NCBI GenBank assembly: GCA_945865695.1
Contig: CAMBFX010000004.1
Coordinates: forward strand, 1-48,191
Direction: 5' to 3'
DNA length: 48,191 nucleotides
Source: Chryseobacterium gleum
GTDB taxonomy: Bacteria > Bacteroidota > Bacteroidia > Flavobacteriales_D > UBA2798
Shown here in pieces: positions 16,543-25,273 of this stretch; the first letter of the stretch is position 1, and each line of letters opens with the position of its first letter. The notes below the pieces were generated by a model. It ran no database searches, was not told where the DNA came from, and saw only the letters and a program-made list of their open reading frames with translations. The position numbers and the translations under genes were made by a program.

Positions 16543-18000
16543 ATGAGTGATATTTACGATACATACGAGGTGATTATTGGTTTAGAAGTGCATACGCAAC
16601 TTCTTACTAAGAGCAAAAACTTTTCTCCCGACCCAACTGAATTTGGAGGTTTGCCTAATCATCATGTGAGTGTTATTTCACTGGGACATCCAGGTACTTT
16701 ACCAAAGGCAAATAAAAAAGTAGTTGAGTTTGCAGTTCGTTTAGGATTAGCTTGTGGTTGTGAATTAACTAAAGAAATGAATTTCGCACGAAAAAATTAT
16801 TTCTATGCCGATTTACCAAAAGGATATCAAATCACACAAGATTTAACTCCCATCTGTAGAAAAGGACATATCACTATCAAGGATGACAATGGAAATGAAA
16901 AAATAGTTGATTTAACTAGAATTCACATTGAGGAAGATGCTGGAAAAAGTATCCATGATATTGATCCGTATAATTCATTGGTAGATTTAAATCGTGCTGG
17001 TGTGGCGTTATTGGAAATCGTAACAGAACCTGTTATGCGTACTAGTAAAGAAGCTTATAATTTTTTACAGGAAGTTAGAAAATTGGTTCGTTATTTAGAT
17101 ATCTGTGATGGAAATATGGAAGAAGGATCACTTCGTTGTGATGCGAATATTTCGGTGATGAAAAAAGGCGCTAAAGAATTCGGAACAAAGATTGAAGTGA
17201 AGAACATGAACTCTATTCGTAATGTTCAGCGTGCCATCGAATTTGAAATAATTCGTCAGGTGGATGCGTTGGAAAAAGGAGAAAAACTTTTCATGGAAAC
17301 CAGAACCTTCGATGCTGTAAATGGAATTACCATTGGTATGAGAAGTAAAGAAAGTGCACATGACTATCGTTATTTTCCAGAACCCGATTTACAACCTTTG
17401 AAAATTACGAATGAATATATTGAGGAAATTAGAAAAACACTTCCTCCTCTTCCCAACGAACTTTTGAAAAAATATATTTTAGATTATAGTTTACCTGAAT
17501 ACGATGCGAGTATTTTGACTGAACATAAATCAACGGCATTGTACTTTGAAGAAATTACGAAATTTACTAAGAATTATAAATCGGCTTCTAATTGGATGAT
17601 GGGAGAAATAAAATCTTACCTCAATGAAGCTGCTTTAGATATTGAAGATTTTATTTTGAAGCCAGAACAAATTGCAGAAATTATTTCTTTGATTGATACG
17701 GGTAAAGTGAGTCATACCGCAGCAGCAGGAACTATTTTTCCGGAGATGATAAAAAATCCGAGTGCAAGTCCGATTTCTATTGCTGAATCAAAAAATTTAG
17801 TTCAGGAAAGCAATACCGATTTATTAGCCGATTTCGTTCAGCAAGCTATTGCTAAATATCCGGATAAAGTGGTAGAATATAAAAACGGAAAAGTGGGATT
17901 AGCTGGTTTGTTTATGGGAGAAGTGATGAAACTTTCAAAAGGAAAAGCCGATCCCAAGGTAGCCAATAAATTATTAACTGAAGCTTTAGAAAAAGCATAA
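16543..18000 (+). CDS. gatB: Aspartyl/glutamyl-tRNA amidotransferase subunit B
   Basis: 485 residues. GatB is the kinase/transamidase subunit of GatCAB, which converts Glu-tRNA-Gln (and Asp-tRNA-Asn) to the amidated form. The typical start YEVIIGLEVHTQL, the FARKNYFYADLPKGYQITQ segment, the zinc-site region with GCEL, and the C-terminal YqeY-like tail domain (from about residue 335) are present. GatA and GatC are not in the window. 43 bp separates it from PNP. Confidence 0.97.
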   Translation: MSDIYDTYEVIIGLEVHTQLLTKSKNFSPDPTEFGGLPNHHVSVISLGHPGTLPKANKKVVEFAVRLGLACGCELTKEMNFARKNYFYADLPKGYQITQDLTPICRKGHITIKDDNGNEKIVDLTRIHIEEDAGKSIHDIDPYNSLVDLNRAGVALLEIVTEPVMRTSKEAYNFLQEVRKLVRYLDICDGNMEEGSLRCDANISVMKKGAKEFGTKIEVKNMNSIRNVQRAIEFEIIRQVDALEKGEKLFMETRTFDAVNGITIGMRSKESAHDYRYFPEPDLQPLKITNEYIEEIRKTLPPLPNELLKKYILDYSLPEYDASILTEHKSTALYFEEITKFTKNYKSASNWMMGEIKSYLNEAALDIEDFILKPEQIAEIISLIDTGKVSHTAAAGTIFPEMIKNPSASPISIAESKNLVQESNTDLLADFVQQAIAKYPDKVVEYKNGKVGLAGLFMGEVMKLSKGKADPKVANKLLTEALEKA

Positions 18001-18020
18001 AATAAATTCAAACCAAAAAA

Positions 18021-19199
18021 ATGAAATATAATTTTTTAATATTATCTCTCTCCATTTTACTTTTCTCATGTGGAGAATCTAAAGTAGAAAAAAGTGGTTC
18101 TGCCATAGAAAATTCAGTTTCTGGTATCATTAAAAATGGAGCTGGAAGAAAAATTTATCTCGAAGGATTCGATATGAATGGAATCATTAAATTAGATTCT
18201 ACAGAAATTGCGGAAGACGGTTCATTTCAATTATCTGCTACTGCAAAAACAAATTTTTATAGAGTAGGTTTTAACAATACTAATTATATTTTATTAGCCA
18301 TTGATAGTACTGATAAAAATGTAAAAATTACTGGAAATGCCGATTCACTTAGTATTGGATACAAAGTGGAAGGCTCACCATTTTCGCAAGACATTCTTGA
18401 ATTTGTGAATGAGCAAACGCCATTTATGGCTAACCGTTTGAAAATTCTAGAAAGTATCAATGTGGACAATCAAGAAGATACTTCTGTAACAGGTAATGCA
18501 CAAAGATCCATTATGCGATTAGATGCTGCGTTTAACGCTTTCGTGGTGAATTTCGTTGAAAAGAACCCTAAATCTCCATCTACATTTTTGGCTTTATCCT
18601 TTCTTGATCCAAATAATCAATTAGACATTATCAAAAAAGTAGAACAAGCCATTTCTGTATCCATGTACAATTCTCCTCTACATGTTGACATTCTAAATAA
18701 AATCGGACAACTAGAATCAAAAAAGCAAATTAATGATGCTCAATTGGTGGAACAAGAAAAAACAATGGGCCATTTAAAGAATGGAAATACATCTCCTGAA
18801 ATAAATTTACCTTCACACAAGGGTGGAAATATTTCCTTGTCATCACTAAAAGGCAAAGTAGTTCTAATTGATTTCTGGGCTTCTTGGTGTGCGCCTTGTC
18901 GTGCAGAGAATCCTAATGTGGTGAAGATGTATAATAAATACAAAGACAAAGGATTTACCGTTTATAGTGTTTCATTGGATAAGGATAAAACCAAATGGCT
19001 AAGTGCTATTCAAAAAGATGGATTAATTTGGCCGAGTCATGTGAGTGATTTGAAGTCTTGGCAGTCTATTGCTGCGCAGGCTTATGGAATCACTTCTATT
19101 CCGTTTACCGTTTTGATTGATAAAGATGGTAAGATAATTGATAAGAATTTAAGAGGATCACAATTAGAAGAAAAATTAAAAGAGATTTTAGGGTCTTAA
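18021..19199 (+). CDS. TlpA-like thioredoxin lipoprotein with DUF4369
   Basis: 392 residues. A lipoprotein signal (ILLFSC) is followed by an N-terminal DUF4369-type beta domain (about 30-130), a helical middle, and a C-terminal TlpA/AhpC-TSA-like thioredoxin fold with WASWCAPC (Cys290, Cys293) and the cis-Pro segment TSIPFTVLID. It should be a membrane-anchored thiol-disulfide oxidoreductase facing the periplasm. The next gene is a close paralogue in tandem. Such DUF4369-TlpA proteins are numerous in Bacteroidota; partner proteins are unknown. Confidence 0.9.
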   Translation: MKYNFLILSLSILLFSCGESKVEKSGSAIENSVSGIIKNGAGRKIYLEGFDMNGIIKLDSTEIAEDGSFQLSATAKTNFYRVGFNNTNYILLAIDSTDKNVKITGNADSLSIGYKVEGSPFSQDILEFVNEQTPFMANRLKILESINVDNQEDTSVTGNAQRSIMRLDAAFNAFVVNFVEKNPKSPSTFLALSFLDPNNQLDIIKKVEQAISVSMYNSPLHVDILNKIGQLESKKQINDAQLVEQEKTMGHLKNGNTSPEINLPSHKGGNISLSSLKGKVVLIDFWASWCAPCRAENPNVVKMYNKYKDKGFTVYSVSLDKDKTKWLSAIQKDGLIWPSHVSDLKSWQSIAAQAYGITSIPFTVLIDKDGKIIDKNLRGSQLEEKLKEILGS

Positions 19200-19209
19200 A
19201 AAGAAATTT

Positions 19210-20379
19210 ATGAATAAAATAAAACTTTTTGTACTTACAGTGGCACTGTCACTTTTTGCAATTTCATCACAAGCGGCAATAATTAGTGGAACATTTACCA
19301 ATGCTGCCGGTAAAAAAGTTTATTTGGAACGATTCGAAGAAAATCGTCCTGTAAAAATTGATAGCGTAACCCTTAGTAAAAAGGGTAATTTTAAATTTAC
19401 ATTAAAAGATACTTTGACTGATTTTTACAGAATCTCTTTTCAACCCACCGATTTCATCGTTTTAATTCTGACCAAAAATGATAACGTTCAACTTACAGCT
19501 GATGGTAATAGCTTAAATAAAACTTATAAAATAAAAGGATCTGAACATTCAGAAAATCTTTTGTCTTTTGTGAATTTAGTAAACACCTATATCAAAACCA
19601 AAGATTCCATTAATACACTTGCATTAAAAAACAATGATGGAACAAAACCAGAATTAATTTCGCAATTAAATGCAGAAATGAATTCGAAATATGCCACATT
19701 TTTAAAAGACAGAAATAAGTTCATGGATGATCATGCTGCCTCTCCTGCATTGGTTGCCGTTACGAATCATTTAAATTTACAAAACGATGCCAAAGGTGAA
19801 TTGGTTTATCTTAAGAAAATTGACGCGGCTCTCGAAAAATCTATTCCCAATACCTATTATCATAAATCAATTCATGACATGGTGATTTCTATTGAAGAAC
19901 AAGTGAAAATTGAGGAAAAACAAAAAGAAGCGGAAGCTAACAAAGTAAAAATGAATGAGCCCGGATCTGACGTAATTGATATTGTGATGAAAGATGTGGA
20001 TGGAAAAGAAATTGCCCTCTCTTCTTTAAAAGGAAAATATGTTTTATTAGATTTCTGGGCTTCTTGGTGTGGACCTTGTAGAAAAGAAAATCCGAATGTG
20101 GTAAAATTATATGAAAAATATAAAGACAAAGGATTTACGATTTACAGTGTTTCTATTGACAATAACAAAGACAAATGGTTGGAGGCAATTAAAAAAGATA
20201 ATTTAACTTGGCCATACCATGTGAGTGAATTGAAAGGATGGCAAACTCCTGTATTGGCAGATTTTGGTGTAAATGGTATTCCGTTCACCGTATTGATTGA
20301 TAAAGAAGGAAAAATTATACAAGCTAATTTAAGAGGGCCTTCATTAGAAGCTAAACTTCTAGAAATTTTTGGATTCTAA
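19210..20379 (+). CDS. TlpA-like thioredoxin with DUF4369, periplasmic paralogue
   Basis: 389 residues, colinear with its upstream neighbour over the whole length (GKKVYLERFEENRPVKIDS against GRKIYLEGFDMNGIIKLDS). The redox motif is WASWCGPC (Cys287, Cys290) in place of WASWCAPC, and the leader is an ordinary signal peptide (AISSQAA) with no lipobox. So the tandem pair has split into an anchored and a soluble form with different active-site dipeptides, which usually shifts redox potential. Its stop shares a base with the start of the M1 peptidase gene (TAATG). Confidence 0.9.
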   Translation: MNKIKLFVLTVALSLFAISSQAAIISGTFTNAAGKKVYLERFEENRPVKIDSVTLSKKGNFKFTLKDTLTDFYRISFQPTDFIVLILTKNDNVQLTADGNSLNKTYKIKGSEHSENLLSFVNLVNTYIKTKDSINTLALKNNDGTKPELISQLNAEMNSKYATFLKDRNKFMDDHAASPALVAVTNHLNLQNDAKGELVYLKKIDAALEKSIPNTYYHKSIHDMVISIEEQVKIEEKQKEAEANKVKMNEPGSDVIDIVMKDVDGKEIALSSLKGKYVLLDFWASWCGPCRKENPNVVKLYEKYKDKGFTIYSVSIDNNKDKWLEAIKKDNLTWPYHVSELKGWQTPVLADFGVNGIPFTVLIDKEGKIIQANLRGPSLEAKLLEIFGF

Positions 20380-23300
20380 TGAGAAAACTTTTATCGTTAT
20401 TTTTTTTATTGACAATCGTTTTTTGTTCCGCACAAAAAAAAGTGGAAGGACCTTCGGGCTACTGGCAGCAAGAAGTTAAATATAAAATTAACGTTGCATT
20501 AGATGATGTTAATCATACACTCCAAGGGTTTGAAGAAATTACGTATATCAATAACTCTCCTCATACCTTAAATTATCTCTATTTTCATCTATGGCCCAAC
20601 GCCTATAAAAATCAAACCACCGCTTTAGCTAAACAACTTTTAGAAAACGGTGAAACCGATTATTATTTCGATAATAATAAATACAACGGTTATATCGATT
20701 CACTTAATTTCATGATGGATGGTGATACTTTAGAGTGGGAATTCAAAGGAGATAGCATTGACATTTGTAAAATAAAATTAAAATGTCCCGTTTCACCTAA
20801 TGATTCAATAGTTATTTCTACTCCATTTTTTGTAAAAATTCCAAGTGGAAATTATTCTCGATTGGGGCATATTGGACAATCGTATCAAATAACACAATGG
20901 TTTCCAAAACCAGCAGTGTATGATAAAAATGGATGGAACGAAATGCCTTATTTAACACAAGGAGAATTTTATTCTGAATATGGATCTTTTGATGTGAAAA
21001 TAACTTTACCAGCAAATTATTATGTTGGACACACAGGTTATTTGGTAAACGATTTTAAAGAAATTGATGTATTGAAAAAGCGTGCCGAAGAAACCGAAAA
21101 AATGTTGGGCTCTCATATTAATAAGGTAGGAAATATAATAGATCCAAATAATAATGGATTTCCCGCTTCTTCAAAAGAATTAAAAACACTTCATATTAAA
21201 CAACAACGTGTACATGATTTTGCATTTTTTGCGGATAAAAGATATTATATTTTGAGGGGAGAGGTTGAATTACCCTACTCTAAGAAAAAAGTGAAAACAA
21301 TGGCGATGTTCACAGCGGGCAATTCACGTTACTGGGCAAAAAGCATTGAGTACCTCAACAATTCTATTTACTATTATTCATTATGGAATGGCGATTACCC
21401 TTATTCGCAATGCACAGCAGTTGATGGAACCATTAGCGCAGGTGGAGGAATGGAATATCCCAACGTAACCGTGATTGGTGATGTGAATAGTGATGAGTCA
21501 TTAGAAACAGTCATAATGCATGAGGTGGGACATAATTGGTTTTATGGCATTTTAGGAAGTAATGAAAGAGAACATCCTTGGATGGATGAAGGAATAAATT
21601 CTTTCAATGAAATGCGTTACAATAGAACTTTACATCCCGAAAGAAGTTTAATTGGCGGTATAGCAAATGTGAGCAACAATTTGATGAAAAAATTTGGTGT
21701 GGATCATTTAAAAAGTATGCACCAATATTACTTAGCCTATTTATTAAGTGCCAGAAAAAATAATGATCAACCTATTGAAGCGCCCGCTGCTGATTACACA
21801 GGAATGAACTACGGAACAATTGTATATTCAAAAACAGCTGTTGCGTTTGATTATTTACACGATTTTCTGGGGGCAGAAGTTTTTGATAAAGCCATGCGCG
21901 TTTATTTTGATACTTGGAAATTCAAACATCCTTCTCCTCAAGATTTACAAATGGTATTCGAGTATGTAAGCAAACAAGATTTAAATTGGTTTTTCAAGGA
22001 TTTAATTGAAACTAATAAAGTGGTGGATTATAAATTTGTTCGTAAGTTAAAAGTAAATACCAAATCAACCGTCACATTTGGTTGGTTGAAATATGAAGAA
22101 ACCTTAGTCGTAAAAAATGTAGGAGATATTTCTGCTCCATTTTCTATTAGTGGAATTTTTAAAGATACCGATAGTGTTTTATATGAAAAATGGTATCCTG
22201 GATTTAAAAAGACAATGCAACTTCAATTTCCGAATTGCGAATGCGATCGATTTGTAATTGATTACGGACAACATTCAACAGAATTTAGAAGAAGCAATAA
22301 TACTTTACATGAACGAAAATTATTTAAAAAATTGGAGAAACCAAGATTTCAATTTATTGGATCCATTGAAAATCCAGAACGAACATTAATTAATTGGGTG
22401 CCTGTTTTTGGCGCGAATGCTTATGATGGCTTCATGGCAGGAATGGCTTTTTATAATTCTGTTTTCCCTGCTAAAAATTTCGAATATACGTTAATGCCGA
22501 TGTACTCTATCCGCAATAACAAAGCGAGAGGTTATGGCTCGATGTCATATAGATTTCACGGACGACAATCTTCTTTTATTCATTCGATAAAACCCGGTGT
22601 TCAGTTTTCTACATTCGGAAAATCTACCTTATCTTCCTCTCAAGATTATAATGCTTATTCTGATTTTATAAAAATTGCACCTTCATTAGAAATAAAATTC
22701 AAAAAGAAAACAGCAAGAAGTGAAAATCAACATTCCATTACTTATCGTTATCTTTTCATTGAGGAAAAAAGCGCTTCTTTTTGTGAAAGTTGCGATTCAT
22801 TGACTAATTTATTTCTAAATGATAATCAATTTCACGAGCTAAATTACCATTTTGTGAACTCTAATACTATTCATCCTTGGAATGTAAAATACACGGCACG
22901 TTACCACAAAGAATTTCTTTTAAATATGTTGGAAGCAAATTACAAGCATCTCTATAACGAAAAAGGTAGTTCCATTTATATCCGATTTTTTGTTGGAGGA
23001 TTTTTCTCCAATAATTCAAGCAATAGTCGTTATAATTTAAGAATGGATGGGCAAAGAGGATTTCATGATTATACTTATGATGAAGTTTATCCAGCACGAT
23101 TTGAAACTGAAGGTATATGGTCGCAACAATTCACCGAGAGTTACGGTGCTTTCAAAGTTCCAACTGCTTATGGGCAAAGTAATAAATGGATAGCGGCTTT
23201 AAATTTAAAAGCAGATTTACCTATACCCATTATTTTTCCATTTATTGATTTAGGTGTTGGTGCGCAATCGGGTTCTGTGCAATTTTTATATGATGCTGGA

Positions 23301-23468
23301 ATAGGAATTAATATTGGAAAAGGATGGTGTTCGGTTTATTTCCCATTCTTATTTTCAAAAGAAATCCAAACAGAAATAGAGGCTAACAACAGAAAATTCA
23401 ATGACCAAATTCGTTTTACATTTAACTTGAGCAAAATAAATCCATTAAAATTGGTGAGAGATATTTAA
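20379..23468 (+). CDS. M1-family metallopeptidase with long C-terminal extension
   Basis: 1029 residues, signal peptide ending near CSAQ. The M1 aminopeptidase fold occupies about residues 30-560: the exopeptidase motif appears as GGGMEYP, and the zinc site is HEVGHNW (His381, Glu382, His385) with the third ligand Glu404 in WMDEG, correctly spaced. The remaining about 400 residues are not part of the peptidase fold: they have alternating aromatic strands, with a glycine-rich IIFPFIDLGVGAQ segment and an end FTFNLSKINPL, suggesting a beta-barrel. It is secreted and perhaps outer-membrane anchored. One-base overlaps at both ends place it in an operon with the thioredoxin and lpxH. Confidence 0.9.
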   Translation: MRKLLSLFFLLTIVFCSAQKKVEGPSGYWQQEVKYKINVALDDVNHTLQGFEEITYINNSPHTLNYLYFHLWPNAYKNQTTALAKQLLENGETDYYFDNNKYNGYIDSLNFMMDGDTLEWEFKGDSIDICKIKLKCPVSPNDSIVISTPFFVKIPSGNYSRLGHIGQSYQITQWFPKPAVYDKNGWNEMPYLTQGEFYSEYGSFDVKITLPANYYVGHTGYLVNDFKEIDVLKKRAEETEKMLGSHINKVGNIIDPNNNGFPASSKELKTLHIKQQRVHDFAFFADKRYYILRGEVELPYSKKKVKTMAMFTAGNSRYWAKSIEYLNNSIYYYSLWNGDYPYSQCTAVDGTISAGGGMEYPNVTVIGDVNSDESLETVIMHEVGHNWFYGILGSNEREHPWMDEGINSFNEMRYNRTLHPERSLIGGIANVSNNLMKKFGVDHLKSMHQYYLAYLLSARKNNDQPIEAPAADYTGMNYGTIVYSKTAVAFDYLHDFLGAEVFDKAMRVYFDTWKFKHPSPQDLQMVFEYVSKQDLNWFFKDLIETNKVVDYKFVRKLKVNTKSTVTFGWLKYEETLVVKNVGDISAPFSISGIFKDTDSVLYEKWYPGFKKTMQLQFPNCECDRFVIDYGQHSTEFRRSNNTLHERKLFKKLEKPRFQFIGSIENPERTLINWVPVFGANAYDGFMAGMAFYNSVFPAKNFEYTLMPMYSIRNNKARGYGSMSYRFHGRQSSFIHSIKPGVQFSTFGKSTLSSSQDYNAYSDFIKIAPSLEIKFKKKTARSENQHSITYRYLFIEEKSASFCESCDSLTNLFLNDNQFHELNYHFVNSNTIHPWNVKYTARYHKEFLLNMLEANYKHLYNEKGSSIYIRFFVGGFFSNNSSNSRYNLRMDGQRGFHDYTYDEVYPARFETEGIWSQQFTESYGAFKVPTAYGQSNKWIAALNLKADLPIPIIFPFIDLGVGAQSGSVQFLYDAGIGINIGKGWCSVYFPFLFSKEIQTEIEANNRKFNDQIRFTFNLSKINPLKLVRDI

Positions 23469-24221
23469 ATGCAAGAAGGAAAAAAAATATATTTTGCTTC
23501 TGATTTTCATTTAGGCGTGAATGGTGTTCATTCCTCTGAACAACGAGAGAAATTCATTGTGCAGTGGCTCACAGAAATTGAAAAAGATGCTGAAGAAATA
23601 TTTTTAGTGGGTGATTTATTTGATTTTTGGTTTGAATATAAACGTGCCGTTCCAAAAGGATTTGTTCGTTTGTTGGGAAAGCTAGCTGACTTAACGGATA
23701 AAGGAATTCCTGTACATGTTTTTATTGGCAATCACGATATGTGGATGTTTGATTATCTCCCAAAAGAAACGGGAGTGAAACTTTATCGCGAACCCATCGA
23801 AAGAGAATTTGCAGGAAAGAAATTTTTCATCGGACATGGTGATGGACTTGGCCCAGGAGATAAAGGTTATAAATTCATCAAGAAAATTTTCAGAAATCGT
23901 TTTTGTCAATGGATGTTTGCTCGACTTCATCCCAATTTCGGAATAGGATTAGCCAATTATTTTTCACGTTCCAGTCGTAAAAAAACGAAACATGAAAATA
24001 AATATTTAGGTGATGAAAAAGAATTTTTGGTTCAATTCATTTTAGACCTGGAAAAAACAAAACATTTTGATAGTTATGTTTTTGGTCATCGTCACTTACC
24101 CATTCAAATGAAAATTCAAAATTCGGATTATATCAATCTTGGAGATTGGATTGAGTTTTATACGTATGTCGAATTTGACGGAGAGAAATTGGAGTTGAAA
24201 AAATATCACCCAATTCGCTGA
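23469..24221 (+). CDS. lpxH: UDP-2,3-diacylglucosamine hydrolase
   Basis: 250 residues. A calcineurin-like phosphoesterase of the LpxH type, which splits UDP-2,3-diacylglucosamine to lipid X in lipid A synthesis. Metal ligands: SDFHLG (Asp12, His14), GDLFDFWFEY, GNHDMW, GHGDGLGPGD and GHRHLP, all in the expected order. It follows the M1 peptidase stop with no gap. The last 16 bp overlap the 3' end of gapA on the opposite strand, so no terminator lies between them. Confidence 0.93.
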   Translation: MQEGKKIYFASDFHLGVNGVHSSEQREKFIVQWLTEIEKDAEEIFLVGDLFDFWFEYKRAVPKGFVRLLGKLADLTDKGIPVHVFIGNHDMWMFDYLPKETGVKLYREPIEREFAGKKFFIGHGDGLGPGDKGYKFIKKIFRNRFCQWMFARLHPNFGIGLANYFSRSSRKKTKHENKYLGDEKEFLVQFILDLEKTKHFDSYVFGHRHLPIQMKIQNSDYINLGDWIEFYTYVEFDGEKLELKKYHPIR

Positions 24222-25195
24222 ACCAAATCTGCCAATCGAGCAGAATAACCTGCTTCATTGTCATACCATCCAACCACTTTAATCATGTTTCCAATCACAG
24301 AGGTAAGTTGAGCATCAAAAAGTACGCTATGACGGTTTCCAATACAATCTACCGAAACGATTGGATCTTCGGTATATTCCATGATTCCTTTTAAATTTCC
24401 ATTGGCAGCTTCTTTAAATGCTTGATTTATTTTTTCTACTGCGATAGGATTTTTTACAATGAATGTAATATCTGTCAATGATCCATCAGGGACAGGAACA
24501 CGAATTCCGCAACCACCCACTTTTCCCTCAAGAGATGGAAATATTTTTGTAATGGCTTTTGCTGCACCAGTAGTTGTTGGAATAATGGACAAGGCTGCCG
24601 CTCTAGATCTTCGCAAATCAGAATGCGGAGCGTCATGTAAACGTTGATCACCAGTGTAAGAATGTATAGTAGAAACATAACAACTTTCAATCGCACATAA
24701 TTCGTCTATTACTTTAATCATGGGTGCTGCACAATTCGTGGTGCAAGAGGCATTGCTTAAAACTACATCCGAACTATTTAGTAAATGATCATTTACACCA
24801 AGAACAATGGTTTTGATATCTTCTGATTTTGCTGGAGCCGAAATAATTACTTTTTTAGCTCCTGCCTTGATATGTTTTTCTACTTCTTCGCGTGTGGTAA
24901 AATGTCCAGTTGATTCTATCACCACATCAATTTTTAATTCTTTCCAAGGAAGTTCTTCTGGATTTTTAGCTGCGTAGCATAAAATAGTTTTATCTCCAAT
25001 AAGAATAGATTTATTTCCTGCTTTTACTGCTTCGGGATAAGTTCGATGAACAGAATCGTATTTAAAAAGATGCGCCAATGTTTTTTCATCGGTAAGATCA
25101 TTGATGGCAACCAGTTCAATGTTTTTATTTTCGAGAAGATATCTAGCAGTGATTCTACCTATTCTTCCAAATCCATTAATTGCGACTCTAATCAT
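24206..25195 (-). CDS. gapA: Glyceraldehyde-3-phosphate dehydrogenase
   Basis: 329 residues, type I GAPDH. NAD-binding motif INGFGRIGR at the N-terminus, the catalytic SNASCTTNCAAP segment with the active-site Cys, and the catalytic His in the STIHSYTGDQ segment. It catalyses the phosphorylating oxidation of glyceraldehyde-3-phosphate in glycolysis. It lies alone on the minus strand behind its own -7 promoter element, just below the terminator of the T9SS gene upstream. The C-terminus ends LVQRIG, overlapping lpxH by 16 bp. Confidence 0.97.
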   Translation of the reverse strand: MIRVAINGFGRIGRITARYLLENKNIELVAINDLTDEKTLAHLFKYDSVHRTYPEAVKAGNKSILIGDKTILCYAAKNPEELPWKELKIDVVIESTGHFTTREEVEKHIKAGAKKVIISAPAKSEDIKTIVLGVNDHLLNSSDVVLSNASCTTNCAAPMIKVIDELCAIESCYVSTIHSYTGDQRLHDAPHSDLRRSRAAALSIIPTTTGAAKAITKIFPSLEGKVGGCGIRVPVPDGSLTDITFIVKNPIAVEKINQAFKEAANGNLKGIMEYTEDPIVSVDCIGNRHSVLFDAQLTSVIGNMIKVVGWYDNEAGYSARLADLVQRIG

Positions 25196-25211
25196 TTTTT
25201 ATTTATTTATT

Positions 25212-25219
25212 CAAAATTA
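25212..25219 (-). promoter_or_regulatory. Putative -7 element for gapA
   Basis: TAATTTTG on the minus strand, 16 bp above the gapA ATG and directly after the T-run of the upstream terminator. The -33 region would fall in the hairpin and shows no TTTG. Confidence 0.4.
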
Positions 25220-25221
25220 TA

Positions 25222-25252
25222 AAAAAACCCCCGCTTAAGGGCGGGGGTTTTT
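25222..25252 (-). terminator. Rho-independent terminator of the 25274-28045 gene
   Basis: CCCCCGC TTAAGG GCGGGGG hairpin flanked by A- and T-runs. It lies 22 bp past the stop of the minus-strand T9SS gene, and would insulate gapA from it. Confidence 0.9.
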
Positions 25253-25273
25253 CCTTCTTAAAAATTATTATTA

